A stretch of DNA of 64,000 nt from Rhododendron vialii (lineage: Eukaryota; Streptophyta; Magnoliopsida; Ericales; Ericaceae), in contig NC_080557.1 of the NCBI RefSeq assembly GCF_030253575.1, positions 48,343,501 through 48,407,500 on the forward strand, read 5' to 3'. Position 1 is the stretch's first letter; the number at the start of each line of letters is the position of its first letter. The translations under genes were made by a program, and so were the position numbers. The notes under the pieces were generated by a model that did no database searches, was not told the DNA's origin, and saw only the letters and a list, made by a program, of their open reading frames with translations. Shown here piece after piece: positions 1 through 13,112 of the stretch.

Positions 1-900
1 ATGCATCAGTCTTTTGTGTCCAAGAAATATTCACCTAGTTTAGTGAAAATAATGGTTAACTACGCAAACAGACATTCCCCTCTACCTAAAATGCAAAAAA
101 TTGTGAGCACCGTAAGGTTTTCCAAGTCATCAAACTTGATGAATTGTCCATCCTGACATCTAAGTTTAAGATTTTCTCAAGGTAATTTGATCCATCTTAC
201 GTATCTCTCAACTACTAAGGGGGCTCCAATCACTTATTAACACCATCAATGAAAGCCACATAATTTTAACTGTTTGTAAAAAGGACCATAATCTCAGCAT
301 AAAAGTCAGAACATGGAACGGGGATCAGAATCGTAGGACAAATCTTTCTATCAGCCAAAATAAGATATAGGCTCTTGTTTTAATCCACCAAACAAGGGCT
401 AAGTCAATTCCTTCCTTCAACTTCAAATGATGTGTTAGATTCTAGAGTCTATGTCTAAGCTTCTATGGGCCAATACAATCAAATGGTTGGAACATGAACA
501 TTTACTGGGTTAGAATCTTGATTGCAGGGTCCGGAATATGTGTAGCATTTCCTATTAGCATGGAGACTAGGATTTCATGTGCCCCCTCATTGTAGGAATA
601 TATTTGAGATTCTAGTGACTAGTGAGTGAGTATGATGGGGATGGCTTATAGAGAGAACGAAGTGGGTTGGTATTCATGGCCATAGGCAGGCTTGTGCTGA
701 ATGGCATAATTATCCGTAACTTTCCTTCTTTGGTGCACATGGATGTGCTTCCTTCGTGACATAAGGTAGTATCAACTAAAACTGCACTACAACATACAAA
801 CACAACTCGAAGAGAAAAAATTCCAAAGTAAGAAGGTAAAATAGAATGAGCTAAAGGGCAAATATCAGCAAACAAACGCATCACCGAAATGCAATGAATA
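1..900. other. Intergenic, no gene recognised
   Basis: AT-rich sequence with frequent stops on both strands. The longest open frame (about 90 codons, minus strand, 612-884) has no recognisable motif and poor coding character. I see no RNA gene or repeat that I can name here. Confidence 0.5.
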
Positions 901-902
901 TA

Positions 903-1138
903 CTCCCTCCGTCCCGATTTGTTTGTCCCTTTTCACTATTTGGAACCTCTTATAAAATTGTCTATATGTTTCAATTTATATTGTTTTTTATATGCAATAT
1001 GGATCTTATTTGATAGATCTCAATTAGATCTAAAATATGATGTTTTTGAAATTATGTAAAACATTATAGATTGTGAGATATAGACAATTTTTTAAAAGGC
1101 ACGTATGTCGAAATTGGACAAACAAACTGGGACGGGAG
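903..1138. mobile_element. Stowaway-like MITE (Tc1/mariner type)
   Basis: The ends are inverted: CTCCCTCCGTCCC at the left and its degenerate complement GGGACGGGAG at the right, followed inward by the matching TTTGTTTGTCC / GGACAAACAAA. A TA dinucleotide flanks both ends (901-902 and 1139-1140), the target duplication expected of Stowaway elements. The 236-bp body is AT-rich and non-coding. A second member lies at 12021-12272. Confidence 0.8.
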
Positions 1139-1140
1139 TA

Positions 1141-1487
1141 GTACTTAAGCTGTGTCCCACTACCCACTTACACTAAGCATGTAAGTTGTGGACATTGGGA
1201 CAGCATCACACTAAGCCTGTAGGATTTGGCCAACAATTTAAGAAGGTTGGAGCAGCAGAATATCTACAGAACTTAGAAAAATAAATAATACAAACAATAC
1301 ACGGTGAGGCAGTACATACAGAATGAAATTTGTGTTTCTCAAGACACTATCAAAAGATGAACAATTTGCAAGACTTGAGGGCAAGATAATCAAATTTGGA
1401 ATGAAACGCTACAAGGTAATGCTAATCACAATCAACAGAAATTATGAGGAAAGTAGTACAAAGACATACGTACAGGAATGTATAAAA
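1141..1487. other. 3' flank of the SEC15B gene
   Basis: This stretch lies just downstream of the minus-strand SEC15B stop codon and probably includes its 3' UTR. No second gene is visible. A small plus-strand frame that starts at 1323 runs into the SEC15B coding region and is a shadow. Confidence 0.5.
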
Positions 1488-3902
1488 TCAGTTCACATCC
1501 TTGAGTCTTTTTATCAATGCATCAAGAGACTTCTTCTTTGGGTTCGCCTTGTATCCCCTTGTTCCAAAGGTCCCGAATAGCCGATCTGATTGATCCTTTA
1601 ATTTCTCTGAAATGATCACAACTTTCCGGTAGTCCAAAGCATTATAACTTCTTTCCCTGATTACTGGATTCAGGAAATTCTCTGGGTGATTGCTCAAGAG
1701 TAAATTACTCAGTTGCCTAGCCTCAATAAGTGCAGCTTTCAACTGATTTGCATCAGCTTCTGACAAAAGTGGAGCCTGATTCTCTGCAAATGATTCCAGC
1801 AACCGAACATCTACATCAATCCCCATGATAGCATTTATGTTAAACCTCTTTACCGGTTCCCCAAGTAAAGCCCCTACAATCATCTCGGATATGTGCGAAA
1901 GAACATCTTGTAGAACTCTTTTAAGAACTTGAACTGGCAATATCTGCTGAGCAGTAGAAACCAGAGTTTCCAAATAAATAATCACCTCATTTGCATATTC
2001 ATTCCCGTTTTGAGGAGGGTCATCGGCCATCCAGTTCACATTCTCAATCAATGTCATGAAACCATCTACCTTTTGTTTAAGCAACCCAGAAAGCATCTCT
2101 TCAGCGGCATCACGGGCTTTGTTCAGAGGAAACTGCCTCCTGCTCCTCTCCACCATTCTCAAAGGAACACCAGAAAGCTGTGCTGCATGACGAAAGAAGA
2201 AATCACAAGCACGCTCCAGTACAGCCATATTTGCTGCCACTTGCATTGCTTGAGAGACCCCATGGATGGAGGTATTAATGATCTTCAACAACCCTCCATC
2301 CAACACTTCAGTCAGAAGCCGGTCCAAATACTTCTTCACGACATCATAGAAATCAAGCTGCCCACCGTACGACATATAACTCACAGAGTCCTCAATAAAG
2401 GACCGTACTATTCTACAACAATCAGGAACCGTAGAAGAAAACGGCGCCACATATGGAAATGCAGGTACTATATCCGAAGTTTGTATATGGAACGAAAGCA
2501 CATTCATTGAATACTCGTATTCTTTCTTCATCAACATCTGCTCAAATTTATCAGCAGAAAGCGCTTCCGCAATCTGTTTTCTGCAATCTGACAGCAACAA
2601 CTCGTGGTACTTGTCTCTATGTTTGCTCAACACATCAAGCAAAGCATCAACTGGGTACCCATACCCGCGCGCAGTCACCCCTAGCAAACTCACGTAGTCC
2701 TTAATCAACAACAAATGATTAGCTGTCTGCATCCTAGAGAACTGATCTTCTAATACAGAACACATTTTACTCACAGCCGTATCCCACAAGTTTTCCACTT
2801 CCATTTTCGTTATCAATTGCCCTCCGGTCCTCAAAATTCGATCCTCAACTATAAAGAAACCAGCAATTTGAGCGAAAAACGTCTGGTGAGATTCAAGAAA
2901 AGGTGTCATCGACGATACCTGAAAATCCGAAGTCAGTTGAAGCTTTCTATTCTCAAAGTAATACTGTTTGAACCGATCTTCAAGCCCTAACGTCTGGTGT
3001 ATATGATAAGCTCTATACAAAGGAGTCAAATCAAACCCTAACATACCATTCCCACCGTTACTATACCCATCTTTATTATCATCGCCTATCCCACCCAAAC
3101 CATCGTCATCTTCTTCTTCCAAAGCGTAAACACAGTCTCTCAGGCTGAGTCGACTCTGTTCCTCGGCTTGCCTCTGCTTCATTCTCAGCTCCTCTTCTCT
3201 CTGCCTCGCGGCCGACGCTTGCCCGATCGCCAGCTGTCCTAAGTTACGACTCACGATACGGATCTCAACCAGCCAATCGCCAAACTCTTTATTAACCCGT
3301 CGCTCGATGTGCGATCGAATCGCCGGGATGTGCTTCTCGAGCATCGTTCGGAGCGTCGACGAAGGCGTTTTGTAGAGGAAGTCTCGCTCGATCGAGTCGA
3401 CACACTTTAGAGCCATGTAGAAGTTGTTTTGCGATAGGTGGAGGTTAGATCGGGTACAAAGCTCGGTTAGTTGAACGCAGGTGGTTATGGAGTGTAGCGC
3501 GAGGGTGACGTTGCGGCTGACCTCGCGGGCTTCGACGAAGGAGTCGAGAGAGGATAGTAAAGGGCCGGCGACGGACTGGAGTTGAGAGTTGGAGGCGTGG
3601 AGAGCGGATTTGAGGGAATCGACGTCGGAGAGGAGGGATCGGAGGTCATCGACGGCGGTGATGAAGTCCTGGTAGTGGGCCTTGCAGACATCTTCGATCT
3701 CGGATTCTTTGGACTTGGAGAAGTGGCGGAGGTGGTGGAGGATGGTCTCGGGTTTGCCGGAGTAGAAGGCCTTGCGGACGAAGGGGCCGAGGTCCTCGCC
3801 GTTGCAGATGGCGGCGGAGAGGAGGAGCTGGTCGAGTTTGTCGCCGGAGTCTCCGTCGGCGGCGGTCGGGGCGACTTTACGGCGGGTCTTGGGGGTCTGC
3901 AT
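1488..3902 (-). CDS. SEC15B: Exocyst complex component SEC15B
   Basis: An uninterrupted 804-codon frame encodes a plant SEC15. This exocyst subunit links Rab GTPases to the octameric complex that tethers secretory vesicles at the plasma membrane, and it matters for polar growth and wall deposition. The N-terminal third (about residues 60-250) has the helical, coiled-coil character of SEC15, including NNFYMALKCVDSIERDFL. A charged linker with a run of Glu/Asp near residues 262-285 comes next. Then follows the conserved C-terminal helical bundle, with LTPLYRAYHIHQTLGLEDRF and a C-terminal stretch ending LIKRLKDVN. The length matches the family (about 790-810 aa). Lack of introns is usual for plant SEC15B. 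The start is the first Met, MQTPKTRRKV, which matches the expected N terminus. I see no frameshift or missing segment. It is transcribed divergently from the eL18 gene. Confidence 0.96.
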   Translation of the reverse strand: MQTPKTRRKVAPTAADGDSGDKLDQLLLSAAICNGEDLGPFVRKAFYSGKPETILHHLRHFSKSKESEIEDVCKAHYQDFITAVDDLRSLLSDVDSLKSALHASNSQLQSVAGPLLSSLDSFVEAREVSRNVTLALHSITTCVQLTELCTRSNLHLSQNNFYMALKCVDSIERDFLYKTPSSTLRTMLEKHIPAIRSHIERRVNKEFGDWLVEIRIVSRNLGQLAIGQASAARQREEELRMKQRQAEEQSRLSLRDCVYALEEEDDDGLGGIGDDNKDGYSNGGNGMLGFDLTPLYRAYHIHQTLGLEDRFKQYYFENRKLQLTSDFQVSSMTPFLESHQTFFAQIAGFFIVEDRILRTGGQLITKMEVENLWDTAVSKMCSVLEDQFSRMQTANHLLLIKDYVSLLGVTARGYGYPVDALLDVLSKHRDKYHELLLSDCRKQIAEALSADKFEQMLMKKEYEYSMNVLSFHIQTSDIVPAFPYVAPFSSTVPDCCRIVRSFIEDSVSYMSYGGQLDFYDVVKKYLDRLLTEVLDGGLLKIINTSIHGVSQAMQVAANMAVLERACDFFFRHAAQLSGVPLRMVERSRRQFPLNKARDAAEEMLSGLLKQKVDGFMTLIENVNWMADDPPQNGNEYANEVIIYLETLVSTAQQILPVQVLKRVLQDVLSHISEMIVGALLGEPVKRFNINAIMGIDVDVRLLESFAENQAPLLSEADANQLKAALIEARQLSNLLLSNHPENFLNPVIRERSYNALDYRKVVIISEKLKDQSDRLFGTFGTRGYKANPKKKSLDALIKRLKDVN

Positions 3903-5227
3903 GGTCGGATTTGCGGTTGGTGGAAGACTACACGGCGAGCAACCGCTGGATGGACGGAGGCGTCAGGAACGGAGTGGATTTAGGGGATCAGAAATCATGG
4001 AGGGGACTGGTAAGAGAATGTGGTAGACTTTACCATAAAGTTAAGAGAGAGAGAGAGACGGAGGAAATTTCATTGACTAAAATAACAATGGAAATGACGG
4101 GAAAACCTGGAATCGTATCTCAGCTTACTGGGCCTTGTGCTTATAGAATGGGTAATCTGGTAATTATGATTTGGGGTATTACTAATAAGAAGGTTTTAAT
4201 CTCTCTATTGCTGATCTGAAGAAAAAAAAAAAGGGGAAAATCCCTATTCCATTTTTGGTAGGTGGCCTACCAGAAAAATGTTCTACCTTTTGATGGAGTA
4301 ATATCTGTAACTGATACGTGGTCTTCCTATTTGATCATTCGCTATGTAATCATGTAATGGAAATTGAATTTTACGCTCCATTTTTTGACATTTACATTCT
4401 TTTTTTTTGTGTCTTTTAACAAAGAAATTACGTACACTTTCAACACTACACCATCGAGAGTTGAAGCTATTTAGTTATTGATGCGTCGTTTTGACAACCA
4501 ATGTCAGTAAAATGTTCAAGACATTGCTGCATTTCAATAATGAACATATGAATCAGTTAGCATTTCTTCGGCCTGCCATATCTTCAACATTCTGCCCACT
4601 ACCTTGTATTTGTTTCTAACGGAAAATACAATAATCATGCTTTGGGAAATGCAGTTCCAATGTAGCCGGATCTTTAATGGGTGCATCAATCCTTGTAATT
4701 TAAACTTAGCCAACCTAGGAGCTCTGGGACCAATCAAACTATATATGTCAATTATCATCCTCTATAGCAATATGTTTTGTAGAAGATTACTAAAGATACC
4801 TTAAAGCGCCATTTCAAATTTGCAACATGATCAACTACTATTTTTATTTTCTTCCCTCAAGAAAATGATTCTTTTCTTTTTTTTTTTCATTCAGAAAAGT
4901 TTTCCCCGGGTCCTTCAAGCAGTTCCCGACCTTGTTTGTTCTGGGTACTCAAAATTTCTGGGCATGATTTTCAATAAATTTTCTTTATGTATCTCTCTTC
5001 ATTCATTACTCTAAAAAATCTCCTTCAAAAACTTAAACCGAACAGGACCTTGGGCTTTTTGGTTGCGCGAGTGGATATCAAATCTCCGCTGGTTTCTGGT
5101 TATGGATCTGGCCCAAAGCCTTGAAAGCCCGTATGGTTACAACGGATCTGGCGCAAACCCATGAAAGCCCATCTGGTTATGCAGCCCTACCTTTTCCCCT
5201 CTCTACCAACATAAAATCCCAACTCCA
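3903..5227. promoter_or_regulatory. Divergent intergenic region, SEC15B / eL18 promoters
   Basis: This 1.3-kb region separates the SEC15B start (minus) from the eL18 start (plus) and must hold both promoters. A short GA tract near 4047-4059 lies in the probable SEC15B 5' UTR. On the eL18 side, TGGGCT near 5049 and GGCCCA near 5109 resemble site II (TGGGCC/T) elements, which are common upstream of plant ribosomal protein genes. No additional coding sequence is evident. Confidence 0.5.
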
Positions 5228-5235
5228 AAACCCTA
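5228..5235 (+). promoter_or_regulatory. Telo-box upstream of the eL18 gene
   Basis: AAACCCTA lies 61 bp upstream of the eL18 start codon. The telo-box, often paired with site II elements, is the typical proximal motif of plant ribosomal protein genes and supports coordinated translation-machinery expression. Assignment rests on sequence and position only. Confidence 0.6.
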
Positions 5236-5295
5236 GCCTCTCTCCTTCAGATCACATTTCCGCTCCAGCAGTCGCGGCGGGCAACAGCAACAGCC

Positions 5296-7335
<2,040 letters not shown>

Positions 7336-9418
7336 GCTCTTGGCAGTGGTTGCTACACAGACTGATCTATTATTCTAAGCGAAGGATTTTGTCCACCCTT
7401 TTAGTCTTGGAGAGTATTTTGTTTTCTGTTTTTCTGTCTTTCAGACATTCTCAATATTGTAGCAGGTCTTCAGCATTTGTGTTGTCCTTAGTTGTTGGAG
7501 CTGGAAATTATTACATGTCTGTCTATCAGGGATTGATTCGTCATATTTTTCAGTTATGGATATGCCATTCAGAAAATAACCTGTTTCAGTTCCTAAAAGA
7601 TGATATCCACCTGGTTAAGGTGTGTCCTGATCTGTTGTAGCAAATATTGGTTCCGTCGTTGATGTGTGTTTTTAGGGCAACCAATTTAGGCTCCTGGAAC
7701 TTTACTATTCAATCTGCGGGAAGTAAGAGTAAAGAAACATCTGCATATTATGTTCTCTTTCACCCATTTTAATGGAATTTTATTCATCATGGTTAATCAT
7801 GTAGAGTTTGAGCATCCGTTGGCACTAGCTGCTAGCTAGCTTGAGCGTGGAATTGAAGGATCGGGAATTGAATGCTATGATTCTGTTTATAGATAGCCCG
7901 AACTGTCTGGATTGATGTGGTCTTTGGATTCATAATACCCAACAAAACAGAGGAAAAAAGCGGACAAGGGGTCGCAAATGCACCATGGACTGTATAGCTT
8001 GTTGATGGGCTCTTTGAAATATTATCATCGGAGTCCGTACTGCTCATTTGATAAAGTTCATTGAACACTACGTTCGTTCAAAATTATGGAGAGAGATTTA
8101 TTTTACAGTTTATTTTGCGAATCACGTTAACATTTCTTTTTCTATACACAGTGGTCCATTCAAAGGGGAAAGTGATTGCAATTAGAGGCAAGGAGGAAAG
8201 TCGAATACATGTTTTACCTGTCTTGAGTTTCTGTTCGAAACAGTCTGGTATGTTTTTTTTAATCCCTCTGCATAGAATCACTTTGTCGTGCAGCGGAGTA
8301 CGTGAATGGGGTAGTCGGCGCCCTTGGTTGTCGGCTGCCAAACTTCAGTGGATGCGAAGAATGGAGCGGTGGAGCAATTTTGGGTAGGGTTTTCTGTTTC
8401 CCCGCCTAATGAGTTGTGTCCTTTGGAAGCCCGGAGAGGCTGTCGTTGTTTTGTGTATCAAATCTGTTGGAGCCATGTCGTTTGGGGAAGAGGCGTCGAG
8501 TGGAGCAAGTACTAATTGCAAGTGTTTAGGGGCATTTGTGGAAAATAAAAAGTAGGAAACACCTTCGTACATTTAAAAGAAATAGTATAGATGTGTTGTC
8601 CGGTCATGTAGTTATAATGTCTAATGTATAATTTTTTGTACAAATAAAGAGTTTGACAAACTTATACGTAAATGAATGATTCGAATCATGAGGATGCTAT
8701 CTCGAAGTGCCTATTTGAGTTACACTGCAATCTCGTACTAATAAGTTGCTGCACCAGAATGAATTCAAGCTTGAAAAGAGGTTGGAAAGAAAGTTCTTTG
8801 GTTAATGGTTAGCGTGGTTAAATACTTTTGAATTTGCAGTCTGTAGACTTCATAACGAGGAAATATTCTGGAATCAAATTAGATTGAATCCACGATAACA
8901 GTTTGTCACAAGATTCACTATGGTCTGCTTTTAACCTGTCAAGTCATAAAAAAGTAATTTTTGATAAATAATGAATGATTTGTTTTTAACCGAACCGAAA
9001 AATGAAATAATTGAGGTAAGCGTTGATTGACCTGGACAAACCAACCTGACCATTGGAAAAAGAAGAAAAAGAGGAGATAGAAACCATGTGCCATATTACC
9101 ATGTGCTGCCCACGTCCATTTGAAAGCACTATTCGAAGCAAGTGCTTTTTATGAAGTATATATATATGCATGAGTTCTTCACCTAAATTCTTATAGCCTT
9201 TTTTAATAAGACAACCTTTATCCAAGAAAATCTTAAAAAGATCCAATAAAATCTGATTTGAGGTAGAAATGTGATTATCCCACCAAGAACATTTATCCCC
9301 AAAGACCAAAGGAAAGCAAAGTCAAACTTCTCCTTTCTCCTCCAAAAACCATTTACAGTGGAAGCTTTGAACTCCAAAGCAAAATCAGCAAAACTCTTCT
9401 TCAGAGAGAGAGAGAGAG
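7336..9418. other. Intergenic, eL18 3' flank and epoxide hydrolase promoter
   Basis: The first few hundred bases are probably eL18 3' UTR. A more GC-rich patch at about 8280-8510 has overlapping short frames on both strands but no family I recognise. TATATATA near 9157-9164 and a GA tract at 9406-9418, just before the epoxide hydrolase ATG, suggest its promoter and 5' UTR. No other gene is supported. Confidence 0.4.
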
Positions 9419-11720
9419 ATGGAGAAGATAAAGCACAGCACCGTATTCGTGAACGGCATAAACATGCACGTAGCAGAAATCGGCGACGGTCCACCTGTCC
9501 TATTCCTACACGGCTTCCCTGACCTCTGGTACACGTGGCGGCACCAGATGCTCTCCCTCTCCTCCCGCGGCTACCGCGCAATCGCCCCGGACATGCGCGG
9601 CTACGGCGACACCGACGCGCCGCCCTCCGCCGCCAGCTACACCGCCTTCCACATCGTCGGCGATATCGTGGGCCTGTTGGATGCACTGGGACTGGATCGG
9701 GTCTTCCTGGTGGGCCACGACTGGGGGGCCTACATGGCCTGGTACTTTTGCTTGTTCAGGCCCGAACGGGTTAGGGCTTTGGTTAACATGAGCGTTGTGT
9801 TCCATCCGAGGAGCCCTTCGAGAAAACCAATTCAGTCACTTAGAGCTGCGTTTGGTGATGACTATTATATGTGCAGATTTCAGGTGATTTCTGGTTCCTT
9901 CAAGCACTGTGATTTTAATCGAGCTTAGCTTATTTATGAGACAAATTGATCTCAAACAAGCTTTTAATCGAGCTGAACACGAGCCGACCTCGAGTCGTTT
10001 GAATTTATTATGCATCATAAGCCAAACAAGCCGAGTAGTAGCTTTGTTCGAGCTCGGCTTGAAAGTTGCTTTAAAGAAATGTTCAAGCTTGGTTTTCTGA
10101 ACAAAAACAAGCTCAAACTCAAGTAGCTCTATTCGTTTGCAAGTCCTAATCGGAGAACTGTCCAATTTAGCTGGAACTCTGAGTATTTGGCGTATTCTTC
10201 TGTAAGTAATCTTTTGTGGTGAATTTTGTCCAATATATAGCTCGAATTGTCTAATTTTGGTTTTATACGCTTTGCAGATTCCCGTGTATTAGTTATTTTG
10301 TTTGGAAGAAGTGTAGTGGTGCGATTTAATTGGTTCAATTCTTAGCGGTAATGATAAGTCTTTTTAGACTTATCTTACTCGAAATGAAGTTCTGCTATGC
10401 TAGTATAAATATTGGGGTTGTACGAATGTAGTTGAATCATGTCTGAATGCCGTGCTTGTTTGGTTATTATGTTCTATAGTTTCACAGCCTAAACACCCAT
10501 AGAGTACGGCAAACTAGGGTTTGTGGACCAATGCCAATCCCTTAAGGGATAAGGAAACATATGCATTTGACTATTTTGTGGAATGAGATGCTTCATTTAC
10601 AATGACATGGTTAATTCGAGCACCGATTCATTAGCTTTTCTACCACTCTTTGTTGTATGAATGGAGGAATCAAGGCAGCACATTCCAATATTTGTTGAAG
10701 GTGGTTAGACCAAGTTTAGTACCATGTAGATAAGTTCTCTCCTTTTTATGTACTGGCTAGATATGAGGATACGGCTCTCATTCCTAAGGCACCACCTTAA
10801 AGACGTTCTCTTTTTTTGGTTTGTGTTGTAGGAACCTGGTGAGGCAGAGGAAGAGTTTTCCCGCGTTGATACCGCAAGACTGATAAAGTATTTTTTCTTA
10901 TCTCGCACACCTGGTCCCCTTTGTGTGCCTAAGGAAGTGGGATTTGGTGGTTCACCCCATACTCCATTTGACTTGCCCTCTTGGCTTTCGGAAGAAGATC
11001 TCAATTATTATGTCACCAAACAGAAAGGTTTCACTGGTGGACTAAATTACTACCGAGCTTTGGACTTGTAAGTTCTGTTTGGCACTTCTTTAGAACTTTT
11101 CTGAATGTGTATCACATACTAGGTGGCATGCATGAATATAGGAAATTATATCCATGCACTTGTTTAGTTGAAATGCAAGAGGATTGTCATATACGTGGAT
11201 TTCTACAGAGTTTTTTTTTTTTTTTTTTTGAACGGCAAAAAATAAATTTCATTAATCTTTGAAATTGTTACAAAGACTAATAGGACAAGGAGAACGGCAT
11301 CATATATTTCTACAGAGCAATGATCATTTCTTTAGACTATAAATTCTTATAGGATTCGGTTTTTATTTTGAGGTCAGTGAATAGGCATGAAATTTAGCTT
11401 TCTTTTTTTGTTTAATGGAGGATGGAGGGTTTGTATATGCGAGCCCAGTAACTTCATTTTCCTATTGTTGCAGAAATTGGGAGCTAACAGCACCATGGAC
11501 CGGGTCGCAAATAAAGGTGCCGGTTAAATTTATTGTGGGTGACGAGGATATGATTTATACTACCCCAGGTGCCAAGCAATATATTCACAGTGGTGCTTTC
11601 AAAAAACTTGTTCCCTTTTTGGAGGAACTTGTTGTAATGGAAGGAGTAGCTCATTTTCTCAGCCAAGAAAAGCCAGAAGAAATCAGTGCGCACATATATG
11701 ATTTCATCCAGAGGTTTTGA
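9419..11720 (+). CDS. Soluble epoxide hydrolase (alpha/beta hydrolase), copy 1
   Basis: Three exons (9419-9883, 10832-11067, 11474-11720) encode 315 aa. This class opens fatty-acid and other epoxides to vicinal diols, with roles in cutin monomer and oxylipin metabolism. All expected catalytic features are visible: the oxyanion motif HGFP (31-34), the nucleophile Asp101 in GHDWGA, the cap-domain tyrosines (Y149/Y150 in DDYYMCRFQ and Y229 in GGLNYYRALD), the acid Asp259 in VGDEDMIY and the base His294 in GVAHFLSQEKP. Length and both intron positions match the plant family and the neighbouring copy 2. Intron 1 is phase 0; intron 2 splits a Leu codon. Intron 2 contains a LINE tail in reverse orientation. 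It faces copy 2 tail to tail, so the pair is an inverted duplication. The natural substrate cannot be read from sequence. Confidence 0.93.
11199..11317 (-). mobile_element. Truncated LINE 3' tail with target duplication
   Basis: A 95-bp insert (11211-11305) begins on the plus strand with a long T run, i.e. an antisense poly(A), and is flanked by 12-bp direct repeats ATTTCTACAGAG at 11199-11210 and 11306-11317. This is the hallmark of target-primed reverse transcription. It lies in intron 2 of epoxide hydrolase copy 1. Confidence 0.75.
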
Positions 11721-12020
11721 TCCGACCTTGTTATCTGTTCATGCCATGTTCTTGCAAGTGTGATTAAAGGTCATATATGTAACCAGAATAAGACATCTCT
11801 TTTCAAAAAATAGTTGCCATGGTTTTGTAATTGTCTAATTCTTTGTCACTACAAAACAAGCCAATGCCTATATGTTAGGTTCCGGGCTACTTTGCTGTTA
11901 TATGTTGGATGCCATTTTTACCTTTGAAAAAACATGCCAATTTCTTTCGGGAGGGTTTATTATGCTGAGAGCCTGAGCTCATTTTGTCGGAGGCAAATGA
12001 TAGATTGATGGTAAGAACTA

Positions 12021-12272
12021 CTCCCTCCGTCCCAATTTGTTTGTCCAATTGTCGAAATACGTGTCTTTCAAAAATATACTTATATATTACATTTTATAAT
12101 GTTTTTTTTATGATTTTGAAGATTTTGTATAATAAAACTAATTGAGATCTATCAAACAAGATCCATATTGCATATTAAAAACATTACGAATTGAAAATTA
12201 TAGTCAATTCTTTGAGAGGTCAAACGCTCTCAAAAAGTCAAAAAGGAGACAAACAAATCGGGACGGAGAGAG
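12021..12272. mobile_element. Stowaway-like MITE, second member
   Basis: The left end CTCCCTCCGTCCC and the right end GGGACGGAGAGAG are inverted, with TTTGTTTGTCC / GACAAACAAA inside them. TA flanks both ends. The body resembles the element at 903-1138, including an AGATCTATCAAACAAGATCC-like core in the opposite arrangement. It lies 300 bp beyond the stop of epoxide hydrolase copy 1. Confidence 0.8.
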
Positions 12273-13112
12273 TAAGAAAGAATGATAGTTTGGAAATTTG
12301 TCTTTTCTTATTATGACCAAGAGAGGTAATATTGTCATTTTTAGTAGACCCCTTAACCTTAACCCATAGTTTCTGTTGATGCGACTTAAATATATATATG
12401 CAAGATTTGCATCCATATTTGGTGTCTAGGAAGGAGCATTCTTAGAAAGTCCTTATTAATCTACTTCTAATACGGCTGTTAATTTATACTTTGGCTGTGC
12501 AATCCTGCTATTTAGAATCCCAAAATTTATCCTTAACCAAGAGCTGATTACTTGATTACCTATTGCCAACTTGTATGTGTTTCATTAGGAGAGAAATTTT
12601 GCAAGGCTTTATAGGGTTCCATTATTCCGTATCCATACACTGGGTTTGGGGTCTACATGATTTTGTGATTGTGAAGGGGGTTCGGACGCCACATGATCAC
12701 ACCCCATGACCCCCCAATAATTATTCCTTGTAAAAGGGGTTTGTGTGCTTAGACTTTTTGACTCTTAATTGCGTGGTTAGTTAAGCATTAAATGTGAGCC
12801 TAGTCCTCGTCCTAGCCTATCATCTCAATCTATGATAGATAGCCATTAGCCGCCTACCTTCAATTCTTGGCACGCAACCATCAGTGGACCAGTCAGTAAG
12901 AAAATGACATTGAAGAAATAGAGGAAATTTGGATTAAAAAAGAAGTTACAGCATTCTGAAAAGAAATACTGATCAATATTATATCACCACGAGCTACCCT
13001 ATGGCCATCCCTTAGTGAGCACATTGTTCATTGAGTCTTTAGCTTCTTATTTCTTGGAGAATATTTCTTATTAGCTTCCAAGGACATGCCACCAAGAGAG
13101 AACTATTGGCTG
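12273..13112. other. Intergenic between convergent epoxide hydrolase genes
   Basis: The shared 3' flank of the two convergent genes. It is AT-rich, with no gene or recognisable RNA. It probably contains the copy 2 3' UTR at its right end. Confidence 0.5.

Noticed and set aside
3485-4219. Frames on both strands overlapping the SEC15B start
   Set aside because: Shadows of the GC-rich 5' end of SEC15B in other frames.
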